A DNA stretch of 64,000 nt, from assembly GCA_024516035.1 (NCBI GenBank), contig CM044957.1, positions 950,613-1,014,612 of the forward strand. The letters are read 5' to 3'. Shown here piece after piece: positions 24,397 through 35,110 of this stretch. The notes under the pieces were generated by a model, which did not search any database, had not been told where the DNA came from, and worked only from the letters and a program-made list of their open reading frames with translations. How positions within the stretch are numbered: position 1 is the stretch's first letter; every line of letters starts with the position of its first letter. The stretch comes from Bactericera cockerelli (lineage: Eukaryota > Arthropoda > Insecta > Hemiptera > Triozidae). The position numbers were made by a program, and so were the translations under genes.

Positions 24397-25665
24397 ACAT
24401 GTCAGAGCAGTTAACTGCTAGAGTAGTGGCGCTCTTTAATAAAATCAATCAAACTGAAGTTGTTCCTCAGAGCTGGTCAAACATACTCATGTTCCTTCTC
24501 TTTAAGAAGGGTGATGTTAGTAATATTGACCATTACCGTGGCATTTCATTAATAAACGTTATATGCAAGCTATTCACTCAAATTCTAACAAACAGGTTAA
24601 CAGCTTTCTGCGAGGAGGCAGATGTCTTGCCAGAGAACCATCAGTGCGGGTTTCGGGCGGGTAGGTGCTGCTCAGACTTGGTGTTCACTTTGAGCTCTGT
24701 TGTACACTTGAACATTAGACTGCCTAAATCAAAGGTCTTTGCAGCCTTTGTAGATTTCCGTAAAGTTTTTCATGGACTACTTCATGATGTTATATGGTAC
24801 AAACTGTTCAAGCTTGGGGTGAGTGTTAAATTCATAAATATTTTGCGAAATTTGTACAGTAACGGAAAAGTTCAGGTTAAAATAACAAAGCCAAAAGCAA
24901 GAAAGGGTGAACGTCAGGAAGCAGTCCGAGATGAATTTGAACAAGTCCTTAGCCAGGTTGATTATAACCGCACCCTAACTAAGCCTATTAATGTTCAGCA
25001 GGATATTTTGCAAGGTGATACGATTTCAGTCTTTTTGTTTCTGACTTTGAGGAATTCCTGAGAGCAAACGGTGCCACTGGCTTAAACGTAGACGGTCATG
25101 TTGATCTGGTGGTTCTATTCTATGCAGATGACCTTGTTTTGTTTGGTTCCTCACAGATTGATTTACAAAGAAAATTAAATCTTCTTAAGAAATATTGTGA
25201 TATGTTCACTTTGACTGTAAATGTAGACAAGACAAAAATTGTTATCTTTAGAAAAAAGGGTGGGTACCCTAGGAGTTGTCAGTTCTCCTATAACGGGGAA
25301 AATTTGGAAATTGTAAAAGACTTTACGTACCTAGGAATAAAAATTTCCAGTTCTGGGTTGTTTCGTATTGCAAGCGAGCACGCATATGTAAAGGGCAAAG
25401 CGGCAACAGCCAGGATATCTGAGATTGTTAAGAGTTCTAAAGTAGCTGATTTGGAAGTTTGGAAAAAACTTTTTGATTCAGTTGTCCTGGCCACTGCCCT
25501 CTGTTGTGCTGAAGTATGGGCGTGGAGGTACGTAGAGGACTTGGAAAGAGTACAAACTTTCTTCTACAAATCAATTATTTAACTCACCCGATCAACACTC
25601 GGTCAATACCTGAGAATAGAGTTAAGGCTTGTTATGTTGAAAAAATTAGTTCTCCAAAACTTGAT
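24397..25665 (+). pseudogene. Non-LTR retrotransposon fragment (same group as the 57-61 kb LINE)
   Basis: A reverse-transcriptase stretch in two frames: 24,399-25,061 ([74 protein letters not shown]) and 25,109-25,582 (LFYADDLVLFGSSQIDLQRK, YLGIKISSSGLF, EVWAWRYVEDLERVQTFFYK). The frames are separated by an indel at about 25,020-25,060. The first RT aspartate is kept (VDF) but the usual KAFD reads KVFH. Homology seems to run on to a T-run at about 25,665. Endonuclease and ORF1 are absent. Confidence 0.85.
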
Positions 25666-26039
25666 TTTTTTTTTTTTTTTTTGTTAAATTTTTTTCGACT
25701 GTTCGTCCGGCTGGCTGACGAAACCGACCAGAAACTAACATCAACAGAGTATGTCGAGTTATAACTTGTTAGAAAGGTCTTGCCATAAGGAGTTATTATT
25801 AACAAGAAAAATGTTCTCCATAATTTACGGTTAACGAGTTATAGGTCAAAATATATGGATATTACGCAGGACGTCCGACCCTGTATCTCAAGAACGGTAA
25901 GTCGTAGCTCACTGAAATTTGTTGTTATGAACTTCTCTCAATAAGACCTTTAAAAAAATATGCCACAAGACATACCATTCTATTTAAGATTTTAAAGTTC
26001 GTCCATGTCAGTCCAAAGCCTGACTGGAGCCGTGTAGGC

Positions 26040-26246
26040 AAAAAAAATTTGGCTGAAAATTAATCCCCCTGAAAATAAAGGCATACGGGTTTTTGCGTTT
26101 TTTGATATTTTGAGTCGTTTTCGAGAAACCCAGGCCTGGTTTTCTTTATTTTTTTAGGCTGAAAATTAATCCTCCTAAAAATAAAGGAATACGGGTTTTT
26201 GCTTTTTTTGATATTTTAACTCGTTTTCGAGAAACCCAGGCCTGGG
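26040..26246. repeat. Tandem duplication, period about 107 bp
   Basis: GGCTGAAAATTAATCC through CGAGAAACCCAGGCCTGG occurs twice, starting at about 26,050 and 26,157. The preceding 25,700-26,040 holds no recognisable gene. Confidence 0.75.
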
Positions 26247-26296
26247 TGAGACTTTATGGATGCCCTGTATACAGGGTGTCCTGTATACAGACTATA

Positions 26297-27164
26297 CAGG
26301 GTGGTCCAGAAAGTTTGCACCAAAATGATAGGGGTAATAAAAGAGACCATTTCCAACAAAAATATTCCCGAACATTTTCCTTTATTATTTGTCGTTTTCA
26401 AAATGGCGGCCAAAACGTGTGTTTTTCAAATATTTTATTTCTCTTATAGTTTGTACCTAAACTACCTACCTACCTACTGTAATTCTATCGATCCGGGGCT
26501 CGAACCTGGGTCTTTTACCTCATAAACCGTCTGAAATAAAAGATTAAAAATCGGATAATTAATTAGGAATAACAACTGGAGAAAGTAGGTAGGTATCCCA
26601 GTTTAAGAAAAAAATGGGGACAACTTAGACAGTACGTGTTAGTAGCCTCAATATTGCCAATCATGCATTTTTGGATTTATGAGGTTACTCGGAAAAATAG
26701 CCCATAGTTCCGAAAGTACTGAAGCCATTTTAAAAAGAGATGCATTGCTACAATTCTGAGAAAACACAGATTTTTTTCCCTAATGAGTGCCTGATTAGTT
26801 AAATTTAAAAATTTCATGCCATTTAATGGAAAACATGAAGAAAGTCTTTCAGTCACGGTGTGTTCACAACTTTGACAGTCTAAATGAGCATAATCATTAA
26901 AACATTAAACGGGTTAATTTAATTTATTTTAACTAGAATTTTATTCTCAATTCAAAAATGCAATCGGTTTTTTTCTAGGTGGTACAGATAAAAATTTAAA
27001 AAAATCAGAAGCCAAACCAAAGTCGGAATATTTGAAAAACACACGTTTTGGTCACCATTTTGAAAACGACAAAAAATAAAGGAAAATGTCCGGGTACATT
27101 TTTGTTGGAAATGGTCTCATTTATTACTCCTATCATTTTGGTTCAAACTTTCTGGACCACCCTG
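26297..27164. mobile_element. TA-flanked inverted-repeat element, family CAGGGTGGTCC
   Basis: Starts CAGGGTGGTCCAGAAAGTTT and ends with its inverse, AACTTTCTGGACCACCCTG, with TA on both sides. The terminal inverted repeats are long, about 130-150 bp, and include AAAATGGCGGCCAAAACGTG. No transposase was seen, so it is a non-autonomous element, perhaps of the TA-targeting (Tc1/mariner) group. A one-ended relative is at 49,383. Confidence 0.78.
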
Positions 27165-27170
27165 TATAGA

Positions 27171-28786
27171 TGCCAAATCCCTGTTTTTCCCACAGGTCTA
27201 GAGGTCACTTGGATCGATGCACGTTTCCAAGGAAATGATAGCCAGTAGGTAAGTTTCGACTTCATGTATGGATAGTCAATAGACATGCATATTTCCTTTC
27301 AAATGCAGTTAGTTGCATTAAAAAATATTGAAAGACCAGAGAGATATTTAACCATAAATTCAATTTTTTTTTCTCGAAAAATCTATTTTTCCCTTTCGTG
27401 AATTTAGAGTACTTCTACAATTGCAATTCTACGTATCACTAGTGAAAAAAAAATACTCTTTGCTATGTTCTTTCAATAAATTTTAAGTTCTTTCAGATGC
27501 GTGAAGGAACGAATGAGATACGCCTTATTAAACGGCACCAGAAAGAGAGAACCACATCGTTCAAATTTTGAATCTGGGCGCTATTGCATTTTGAGGAACA
27601 CTCGATGTCTGAAGCGGTCTGTGTGACCACTTTTGTGTCAACTGCAAGTTATAAATGAAAATTTTCTGAGTACAAATAGTTCTACTAACCAACTATATCA
27701 ATCAAATCAAATTGTTAAATTAACAAGGCGATCAATTTGTTCGGTGGAAGAGAAAGCCACAAGCTTTAACCCCACCCCTTGGTTCGCTACTAATGTTTGT
27801 GTGTTCTTTTCAATTCATGTCCTGTGTTGCAGAATGTATCATCTAGTTCACCAATAAAGTATTAAATAATAATAATAATTGTAAACTGAAGGTTGGATGT
27901 TCGAGTTTTATCCAAGGTTAATTTTCGGCACTTTTTTTTGTTATGTTTCTGATATCATGATTGTGAAACACAAAAATAGTACTTTTAATTTTACTTCTAA
28001 AAATACCTACGTCACAATTTTTGTTGTTAGTGCAGAGTCTTTCTCCTTCTGTATTCTTTGTCCAAAATTACACCAAAATTACAGCTATGCTTACAGCATC
28101 TCTCATTTTTCGTCACGAGAACACTGTGACCCCGTAACCCCATTCACATAAGAGTTTAATCTTAATGTTTAATTGTAGTCATAAGTGTTTTAATATTAAT
28201 GTTTAATTGTAGTCATAAGTGTTTTAATCTTAATGTTTGGTTGTAAGTATTTTTTTGATGTAATGAAATGGGCCTAACTCGTAAACTTGTGTAAAAAAAA
28301 AAAAAATGTGAATGATCAATTACCTTCTGTTAAACATCACAAGGCAATGTATTTATACCTCAAATTACGCGCCAATTTTCCATCATGATTCAGAAGTGTT
28401 TTTTGAGCTTTGTCTGTCTTGCGTTCCATGATCTTTAAACTAATATAAAAGAACTTTTTTTCTTCTAAAATTAAACATAATAGGGTATTTTTTTTAACTA
28501 GTGATAATACGCAGAATTGCAATTGTAGAAGTACTCTAAATTTACGAAAGGGAAAAAAGGGAAAAATCTAATTTTCAAAAAAAAAAAAAAAAAAAATTGA
28601 ATTTATGAATGAATATCTTTTTGGGTTTTTAATATTTATCGATGCAACCAACTGCATTTGAAGGGAAATATGCATCACTATCCATACATGAAGTCAAAAC
28701 ATACCTACTGGCTATCACTTCTTTGAAAACGTGCATCGATCCAAGTGACCTCTAGACCTGTGGGAAAAACAGTGATTTGGAAATGC
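27171..28786. mobile_element. Fold-back element, long inverted arms, family CCAAATCCCTG
   Basis: Left arm at about 27,171-27,530 (TGCCAAATCCCTGTTTTTCC, GGTCTAGAGGTCACTTGGAT) is matched by an inverted right arm at about 28,425-28,786. Arms are about 355 bp. The 0.9-kb centre contains a three-fold 'TTAATGTTTAATTGTAGTCA' repeat (about 28,150-28,240) and short chance frames. No transposase found. A second family member lies at about 32,087-33,130. Confidence 0.75.
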
Positions 28787-29006
28787 TTAAATTAATTTCA
28801 AAGGAACCATACTTCATCTGAGCTATTATTTACTAACGTGGTTTGAGACTATCACACCCCCTCGGCATAGCTTTTGCTGCACAACAGCAACAACAACAAA
28901 AAATATTATTCTTATACCTTTATTGGTTTTCTACATATTTTATTGGTTTTTTACAAACAAAGATATTATTATTATTATAACCAAGATATATTAATATTTA
29001 TTCATA

Positions 29007-29310
29007 TCAGTACAGCACAACCAACATAAAAGATAAACAATATTTTTTAGACATTGTCTGCATTATAAAATTAAAATCCAAATTTCCGTAATATATGAAC
29101 AGCACAGGTTTGTATCTCTGACAGATTGTATTTTCCAGGAAGCATGGACAGGTTTTTCTCAAGTGATATCGGTACACACCCCAGCGCTCCAATAATAACT
29201 GGAATGATTGTGCATTTCAGTCCCCACATGCGCTCAATTTCAATGGCTAAATCCTTGTATTTCAGTCGTTTTTCTGCCTCTTTTAAAACGATATTTGAAT
29301 CAGCAGGCAC
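29007..29310 (-). pseudogene. C-terminal remnant of a LINE polyprotein
   Basis: Minus-strand residues KEAEKRLKYKDLAIEIERMW, VIPVIIGALGCVP, LPGKYNLSEIQ and AHILRKF resemble, from memory, the extreme C-terminus of certain LINE reverse-transcriptase proteins (pattern KYKDLxIEIxRMW...IPVxIGAxG...AxILRK). Nothing else of the element is visible. TAA-rich repeats at 28,965-28,980 and 29,322-29,338 flank it. Confidence 0.5.
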
Positions 29311-29490
29311 GGATATAGATATTATTATTATTATTATTTACAAGATTAATAATTAAATAACTACTTAATTAAAGGGCCAGGTTATTGCCTGTAGCTTTTT
29401 CTTCCACCTTGGATTTTTTCAAACCAACTTGTATGTCATCTTGGATAAATATTTCTTATTTTATTTTACATAAAAATTACAAGTTCGGAC

Positions 29491-29980
29491 ACATTCAATG
29501 TAGCTCCCAGATCTTCTTGTCTTTGTAGATTACCCAAGAATTATCTCACTCGACTCGGAAACATTCAATGTAGCTCCCAGATCTTCTTGTCTTTGTAGAT
29601 TACCCAAGAATTATCTCACTCGACTCGGAAACATTCAATGTAGCTCCCAGATCTTCTTGTCTTTGTAGATTACCCAAGAATTATCTCACTCGACTCGGAA
29701 ACATTCAATGTAGCTCCCAGATCTTCTTGTCTTTGTAGATTACCCAAGAATTATCTCACTCGACTCGGAAACATTCAATGTAGCTCCCAGATCTTCTTGT
29801 CTTTGTAGATTACCCAAGAATTATCTCACTCGACTCGGAAACATTCAATGTAGCTCCCAGATCTTCTTGTCTTTGTAGATTACCCAAGAATTATCTCACT
29901 CGACTCGGAAACATTCAATGTAGCTCCCAGATCTTCTTGTCTTTGTAGATTACCCAAGAATTATCTCATTCGACCGCCAC
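29491..29980. repeat. 70-bp minisatellite, seven copies
   Basis: ACATTCAATGTAGCTCCCAG recurs at 29,491, 29,561, 29,631, 29,701, 29,771, 29,841 and 29,911 with no visible differences in the inner copies. The last unit runs into the stop codon of the UBL4A-like gene (TTATCTCATTCGACCGCC versus TTATCTCACTCGACTCGG in the repeat), so the array lies in its 3' UTR. Confidence 0.95.
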
Positions 29981-30067
29981 AGACTGAGTTTCCTCCTCCT
30001 GCAGGAAAGAGGTGGCTAATCTCTCCAGGTCATCCAAGCTGAGCGTGGCAATTTTCTTGTTGAATTC
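29966..30067 (-). CDS. UBL4A: UBL4A/Get5-like, last exon
   Basis: Encodes 33 residues and a TGA stop, including KKIATLSLDDLERLATSFLQ, which matches the conserved C-terminal motif of UBL4A (LSRLTLDDIERLASRFL). In the family this helical part mediates assembly with BAG6 and GET4 in tail-anchored protein delivery. The minus-strand acceptor is CTTCCAG before GAATTC at 30,067; phase 0 matches the donor of the previous exon at 30,404. Confidence 0.85.
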   Translation of the reverse strand, partial: EFNKKIATLSLDDLERLATSFLQEEETQSVAVE

Positions 30068-30155
30068 CTGGAAGCCACAAAGCGACGACGTTTTTATATT
30101 TAAAAATATGAAAACTTCTTTTACAAAAATTAAATAAATTAAAGTAACTTTACAG

Positions 30156-30211
30156 ATGTGTGTGTGTGTGTGTGTGTGTGGGTGTGTGTGTGGGTGTGTG
30201 TGTGTGTGTGT

Positions 30212-30285
<74 letters not shown>

Positions 30286-30303
30286 CTGTGTGTGTGGGTG
30301 TGT
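30156..30303. repeat. (TG)n microsatellite in UBL4A intron
   Basis: About 145 bp of TG repeats with occasional GGGTG interruptions, between the last two exons on the minus strand, where it reads as CA. Confidence 0.97.
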
Positions 30304-30403
30304 TGATTACTGTTGAGTCACTAGTGGCGGAATTTGACTTTATATTTAGGTATAAAGAAAGTTGTGTGGTTGTCACACAACTTTATTTTACAACTATATT
30401 TAC

Positions 30404-30606
30404 CTTCATAAATTCGTCAGTTATCTTGCGCGACACTGTCTCACCATAATGCTTTTTCAAGAAATTAAATGTGGCTTCTCGCAGTATGGTCACTTGGGTT
30501 CCCCCTGTAGATCCACTCGGTGATGTTTCCTTGATTGAGCGTTTGACTACAAGCATCAATTTGGTTCCGTCTTTTATCTGGGGGTAGTCAAAAAGTTTTT
30601 TTGAGT
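30404..30606 (-). CDS. UBL4A: UBL4A/Get5-like, penultimate exon
   Basis: 203 nt, 67 codons: the end of the ubiquitin-like domain (SKKLFDYPQIKDGTKLMLVV, compare LSDYSIGPNSKLNLVVK in UBL4A), a Ser/Gly/Thr linker, then REATFNFLKKHYGETVSRKI, which leads into the C-terminal helices. Donor GTAAAT at 30,403 in phase 0; acceptor TTTACAG at 30,607, the exon starting with two bases of a split codon. The exon that should precede it, holding the LLFKGK-type segment of the ubiquitin fold, was not located. Confidence 0.85.
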
Positions 30607-31040
30607 CTGTAAAGAGAAACGTTTGGGGATTATTATTATTATTTTCACATATCTTTTATAATTATTTATTAAAACGTATTTCAGAGACCATTTCAGTCTA
30701 TAGTAAAAAAAAAAAAAATTATTATAGGTTCATATGTTTTTTTATGAAACCAAAAAATTTTTTTGTTGGGTTATTTTTCATGGGGCCGTAGATAAGTTTT
30801 CAGTATTTATTTTTCACGTCATGTTTTAGGTGAAATAATGTATTTTTTTTTACATACAAAATTGCCTTTTTCGGGGGTGACAGTCCGAAGTACCTAACCA
30901 GTTTTTTTTATCTATTTTTTGGATTTTTGCTTATATCTCAAGAACGATCAATTTTTGTAAAAGCATAGTATACAGGGTGTCCCACAACCGGATGCAAAAT
31001 ATAATTATTAAGGGCAGGTTCAGCGCCCTATGGACTAATA

Positions 31041-32035
31041 CAGGGTGGGGAAAATGTCTGGAAACGCCTGAATAACTTTCGAATGGCTTCTTCGGTAAAG
31101 ATAAAATTTTGTATGGTAAACCGGGTAGTAAGACCTTCTTTTAAAGTGGGGCCAATTTCTGTTACCGGCCCCCATGTTGGGGCCAGGGGGGCCAACTTCA
31201 TTTTTTTAAATACAAACTCCTACTTTGGGATATATTTTTTTAAAGGTCTTTAAATAAGAAATACTTTGGTGCAAATTTTATTTTATAAATATTAACTGTT
31301 TGCAAATGGCGTCCAACTTTCTGTATGCAGTGTAAAGTCTGGAAACCCCTGAATATCTTTCGAAAGGGCTTTTTCAGTAAATTTAAAATTAGGTTCGGTA
31401 ATCCGTTATAATCAGACCTTATTTTACCGGCCCCCATGTCTGGCTGGGACAGGGGAGCCAACTTCATTTTTTGAAAATATGAAACCACACCTTGCGATAC
31501 ATTTTTGGAAGTAAGCACAAAAGTATTTCTTATTTAAAGACCTTTCCAAAAATGTATCGCAAGGTGGGGGTTCGTATTAAAAAAAAAAAAAAAAATTTGG
31601 CCCCCTGGCCCCGACATGGGGGCCGGTACCAAAAATCGCCCCCATTTTAAAAGAAAGTCAAATTACCACCGATTACCGTACACAATTTTAAATTTACTGA
31701 AAAAGCCCTTACGAAAGATATTCAGGGTTTCCATACTTTACACTGCATAGACAAAGTTGGACGCCATTTGCAAACAGTTAATATTAAAAAATAAAATTTG
31801 CACCAAAGTATTTCTTATTTAAAGACCTTTCCAAAAATGTATTGTACCTAAGGTGGGGGTTCGTATTAAAAAAAATGAAGTTGGCCCCTCTCGCCCCGAC
31901 ATGGGGGCCGGTAACAAAAATCAGCCCCACCCTAAAAGAAGGTCTTATTACCCCGGTTTCCGTACAAAATTTTAAATTTACTGAGAAAGCCATTCGAAAG
32001 ATATTTAAGGGTTTCCAGACTTTTGCCCCACCCTG
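31041..32035. mobile_element. TA-flanked inverted-repeat element, family CAGGGTGGGG
   Basis: Begins CAGGGTGGGGAAAATGTCTG and ends with the near inverse GACTTTTGCCCCACCCTG, flanked by TA. Inside, blocks containing GGCCCCCATGT, CTTATTTAAAGACCTTT and GCGTCCAAC recur in both orientations, so the element is built of repeated inverted modules. One terminal copy stands alone at 41,503. No protein-coding capacity. Confidence 0.78.
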
Positions 32036-32334
32036 TATAGTGTATACATATAAGCTGTAGGTTGCAGTGGGGTATTGTGCTTCCTTTTGGCCAAATCCCT
32101 GCTTTTTTTATTATTATACTGCGTTTACACCTGATTCAATCATGTCACTGATTGAATCAGGCAATTACTAGGCAAATTACTTTTCCCACAGGTCAAGAAG
32201 TTACTTGTTACTTGGATTGATTGATGTACGTTTTGAAAGAAATCATGGTCAGTAGGTAAGTTGTGATTTCAGATATAAATAGTCATGAATATTTCCCTTC
32301 AAATACAGTTATTATATATTTTGTTACTATTGTG

Positions 32335-32657
32335 GTTGGCATTCTTTAACCCTATGATTGAGGTTGGTAGGGTGGAGCACGTTTTCTTACGGCTTGATGC
32401 CCTTCCTAATGCCAACGATTCTATTTGGTTTTCATATCCTGATGAGAATGGGGTTGTTACTTGTTACCCTCCGTTCGCTAGGAATCGAACCAGTTAATCA
32501 CATTGAACTCACCCAGCCTGGGTAGGGCCGGAAATATCAGCCTTACGTGTTTGGAGGGAACAGAATTTTCTTCGAAAAGTCTGCACCAAATGGGGATCAA
32601 ACTCGGGATCTCTGGACTATGGGCAGTAGTCATAACCGTTACGCCACGGAGGCTGGC
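32335..32657 (-). mobile_element. tRNA-headed SINE, family A, reverse
   Basis: On the minus strand starts GCCAGCCTCCGTGGCGTAAC, then a GAGTTTGATCCCC B-box relic, then the body with CTACCCAGGCTGGGTGAG and GCGAACGGAGGGTAAC. It is longer than the 10,298 copy between head and body. Confidence 0.75.
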
Positions 32658-32703
32658 ATCTATATTTATATATCAATTATAATGTATTTATTTGTGTTAT
32701 TAT

Positions 32704-32970
32704 ATCACAATTTTAGTGGGTGGCACGGTGGTACAGATTTATAGGACTTTTCTGTATCTTCAATATGCCAATATCTTATTTTGCCAAATGTGCATAAAAT
32801 TTTGACACTATTTGCTGCTAACACTAAAGCAGCTACTCATTTTTCCTCACGAGGTTTGAGTAGACACCAAACGTCCAAGTAGGTACATAGCAGAAAAAAT
32901 CCTGCCCCGCTGGGGACCAGGTCAGCACCATGCCTAGAGCGCTGACTCACTTGGCCACACAGTGACTAGA
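32704..32970 (-). mobile_element. tRNA-headed SINE, family B, reverse
   Basis: Minus-strand tRNA-like head with GGCCAAGTGAGTCAGCGCTC and a degenerate B box, followed by a body rich in 'TACTCAAACCTCGTGAGGA' and TAGCTGCTTT. Family relatives lie at about 40,990-41,262 and 51,105-51,263. Confidence 0.65.
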
Positions 32971-33223
32971 ACTCTATGAACTTCTGATTGAATATCTATA
33001 TGATTTTTTAATATTTTTGCACAACTATGTATTTATGAAGTCACAACTTACCTACTGACTTTCTTTAAAAACGTGTATCAATCCAAGTAACTTCTTGACC
33101 TGTGGGAAAAACAGGGATTTGGAAAATGCCCACTGCAAATCAGCGTATATGATAGCCCATGGGGTACTGAACCTACCCTTAAATAAATTCACAAGAAATT
33201 TAATTTAGGTACATCTCTAAAAC

Positions 33224-33292
33224 ATGGATGGCATGGATAATCAGAACAATTACCTGCTGATGAGAGCAAATAAGCTCAAAACAGCTGTCCAG
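33224..33292 (+). CDS. Candidate 46-residue protein, exon 1
   Basis: ATG at 33,224 opens 23 codons, in two parts MDGMDNQNNYLL and MRANKLKTAVQ, ending in phase 0 at a good donor (CAG/GTATGT). An in-frame TAA lies just upstream. It continues in phase with the exons at 34,200 and 37,882. The peptide is amphipathic (NYLLMRANKLKTAVQQLLEY once joined) with no signal or membrane segment. I do not recognise the family. It lies on the opposite strand inside the UBL4A-like gene. Confidence 0.45.
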
Positions 33293-33540
33293 GTATGTTC
33301 TGCTGTACATCTAGTACAACTTCTCACTCTTCTGTTTATACTAAAAGCAGTTGGATTTTTTTTTTTTTTTTTTAATTTAGCATAAAAGCACAGTTCTCTA
33401 TTATTTTCTTAAATTTTATTCCACACAATGCTTTTACAAAAATGTTTTGATCTTGTGATATAAGATTTTCACTCCCTTTGAATTGTCTATACCCCCCAGT
33501 AGTATGTTTACTCTCTACAACTTAACTCTTTGACTGCCAT

Positions 33541-33560
33541 GGCACAACTCGAGTTGTGCC
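33541..33560. repeat. Perfect 20-bp palindrome
   Basis: GGCACAACTCGAGTTGTGCC, followed at about 33,587 by CACAACTCGAGTGGTGC and at 33,630 by CAACTAGAGTTGTGTC, both decayed copies. It is preceded by TTAACTCTTTGACTGCCAT, which resembles a piggyBac-like end with TTAA; no matching right end was found. Confidence 0.8.
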
Positions 33561-34199
33561 AGTACACTTTCCCACCCGGCTGTGACACAACTCGAGTGGT
33601 GCTGAAAATGCAATCTTTAGGTCGATGTCGCAACTAGAGTTGTGTCACTACAGATTTCTTTTAAGTATATCCAGAAATGCCTTGTCTTAGGATCAGAATG
33701 TTTTTAAATCAAATTGTGTCAAATCCATTGTTGTGCATAGCTTGTGGAAGCAAATTTACAACTAAAATCACTCCAGGACCCGGACCTTGAGGTTCCAGAA
33801 CTGTTTTTATAATTAAATTTTTGGTCAAAACCATTATTGTCCATAGCTTTGGCAAGCAAGATTTAAAATCCACAACTAGGCCACTGCACATACTCATTTG
33901 TAACTAAAATCTTTCCTTAACGCACACGTATTGCCGTAGCACATGACAAATAGAGGAGCAATGTTATCCCAACTACCTAATTTAAACATTTTCCATTGTA
34001 ACTTAGAGCTTTTCAGTGATGCAGCACATGACAAAAAAGCCTATATTTTCTCGTATTAAGTCTGGAAATAGACTCTTTCAAAATTGTAACCTGATAAAAT
34101 ATTAAGTATCTACTTAATGAAAATTAGTTAAATTACCCAATGTTTTTTTGTCTCCATCATAGTTATATCAGATGAGAGTGTTTTATACTTAATTTGCAG

Positions 34200-34228
34200 C
34201 AATTATTGGAGTACAGCCCAGTTGACAG
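34200..34228 (+). CDS. Candidate 46-residue protein, exon 2
   Basis: 29 nt between acceptor AATTTGCAG and donor GTAGTT. Read in phase from exon 1 it gives QLLEYSPVD plus two bases of the next codon. The short exon with phase-matching sites on both sides is what makes the model worth stating; alone it would not be convincing. Confidence 0.42.
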
Positions 34229-34952
34229 GTAGTTTCAGATGGAAAAGAGTCAGAAGTTTATGAAACTTTGGGATATTGTTCAGGAAAAGATAATTAACAT
34301 TTTCTTAAGTTTTTGACCTCAAGGATGCTGTGCAAAATTTTCGAACTTCACTTGGGTTTTCCTCAGTAATTTGTTACAACTTACAATCTATAATGTTCAA
34401 AACACATCTGTAGAGCATTAAATTTCCATCAATATAAGGTCTTCAAACATGTTTGTATGTCAATTTATTATAAAGTTATCATGCTTCCAAAATAAGTTCA
34501 TTTTTACAATTTTTGCTATGAAAATGCCAAAGATCCTTCATTTATTTAGCAAGCTTTTGAGCATTATTCAAGGCCTAGTAATCTTTTACTATTACAAAAT
34601 TTCCAATTTGATCCTTGTTACACATACTGGCTGCTGTAATTGTCCCCATTCCCACTCATGTTCTGATTTAACTCAACATTCTTCCATTCTACATCCATGT
34701 TTTTTCTGCAATTCCTTCTGCTAATACCTTCAATAAGGAGTCCATTTATGGAGCACACAATCCATATACAGATATAACTAATGATGTAAAAATAGCCTTT
34801 TCTTCCTCTGCACTTTTCAACATTGACTTGACAGTCTGGAGGACATTGGAGGAAGTATCAATGTTCATGACTCGTACATGAACAATGCCTGCCTTTGAGC
34901 TTCTCACACACCACAAACAGCAAGATCAACACAGAGACCAGGACTTTCTTAA

Positions 34953-35078
34953 CTAATAAAATGTTTCTTGTTCTTTGACAACGTTGCCCCATGCTTTCTC
35001 ACACATCTCTGCTAGAAGATCACAAAAGTCTTTGTGTCTATGTCTGATGAGCCCACCAGTTTTACAGCACAGGGCATG
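34953..35078 (-). pseudogene. Retroelement C-terminal fragment
   Basis: Minus-strand peptide HALCCKTGGLIRHRHKDFCD leading into LLAEMCEKAWGNVVKEQE and a stop resembles the HALxCKKGGFVxxRHxExRD motif I recall from the C-terminal regions of many arthropod and cnidarian reverse-transcriptase ORFs. A neighbouring minus-strand frame at about 34,745-34,870 may belong to it. Fragmentary. Confidence 0.4.
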
Positions 35079-35110
35079 ATCAAGATAAAAAATTATATGA
35101 CCCACAACCA

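Larger units (their letters stand above)
32087..33130. mobile_element. Second fold-back element of the CCAAATCCCTG family, SINE-filled
   Basis: Left arm at about 32,087-32,320 and right arm at about 33,045-33,130 carry the inverted CCACAGGTCAAGAAGTTACT / AACTTCTTGACCTGTGG sequence, homologous to the arms at 27,171 and 28,786. The left arm has an extra hairpin (GATTCAATCATGTCACTGAT...). Two minus-strand SINEs occupy the centre. Confidence 0.65.

Noticed and set aside
29491..29980. CRISPR array
   Set aside because: The 70-bp units are contiguous and identical, with no unique spacers; this is a minisatellite in a eukaryotic genome.
29966..30376. 136-codon frame with a long Thr-His run
   Set aside because: Only the last 33 codons are an exon (UBL4A-like); the rest is intron with a TG microsatellite read on the minus strand.
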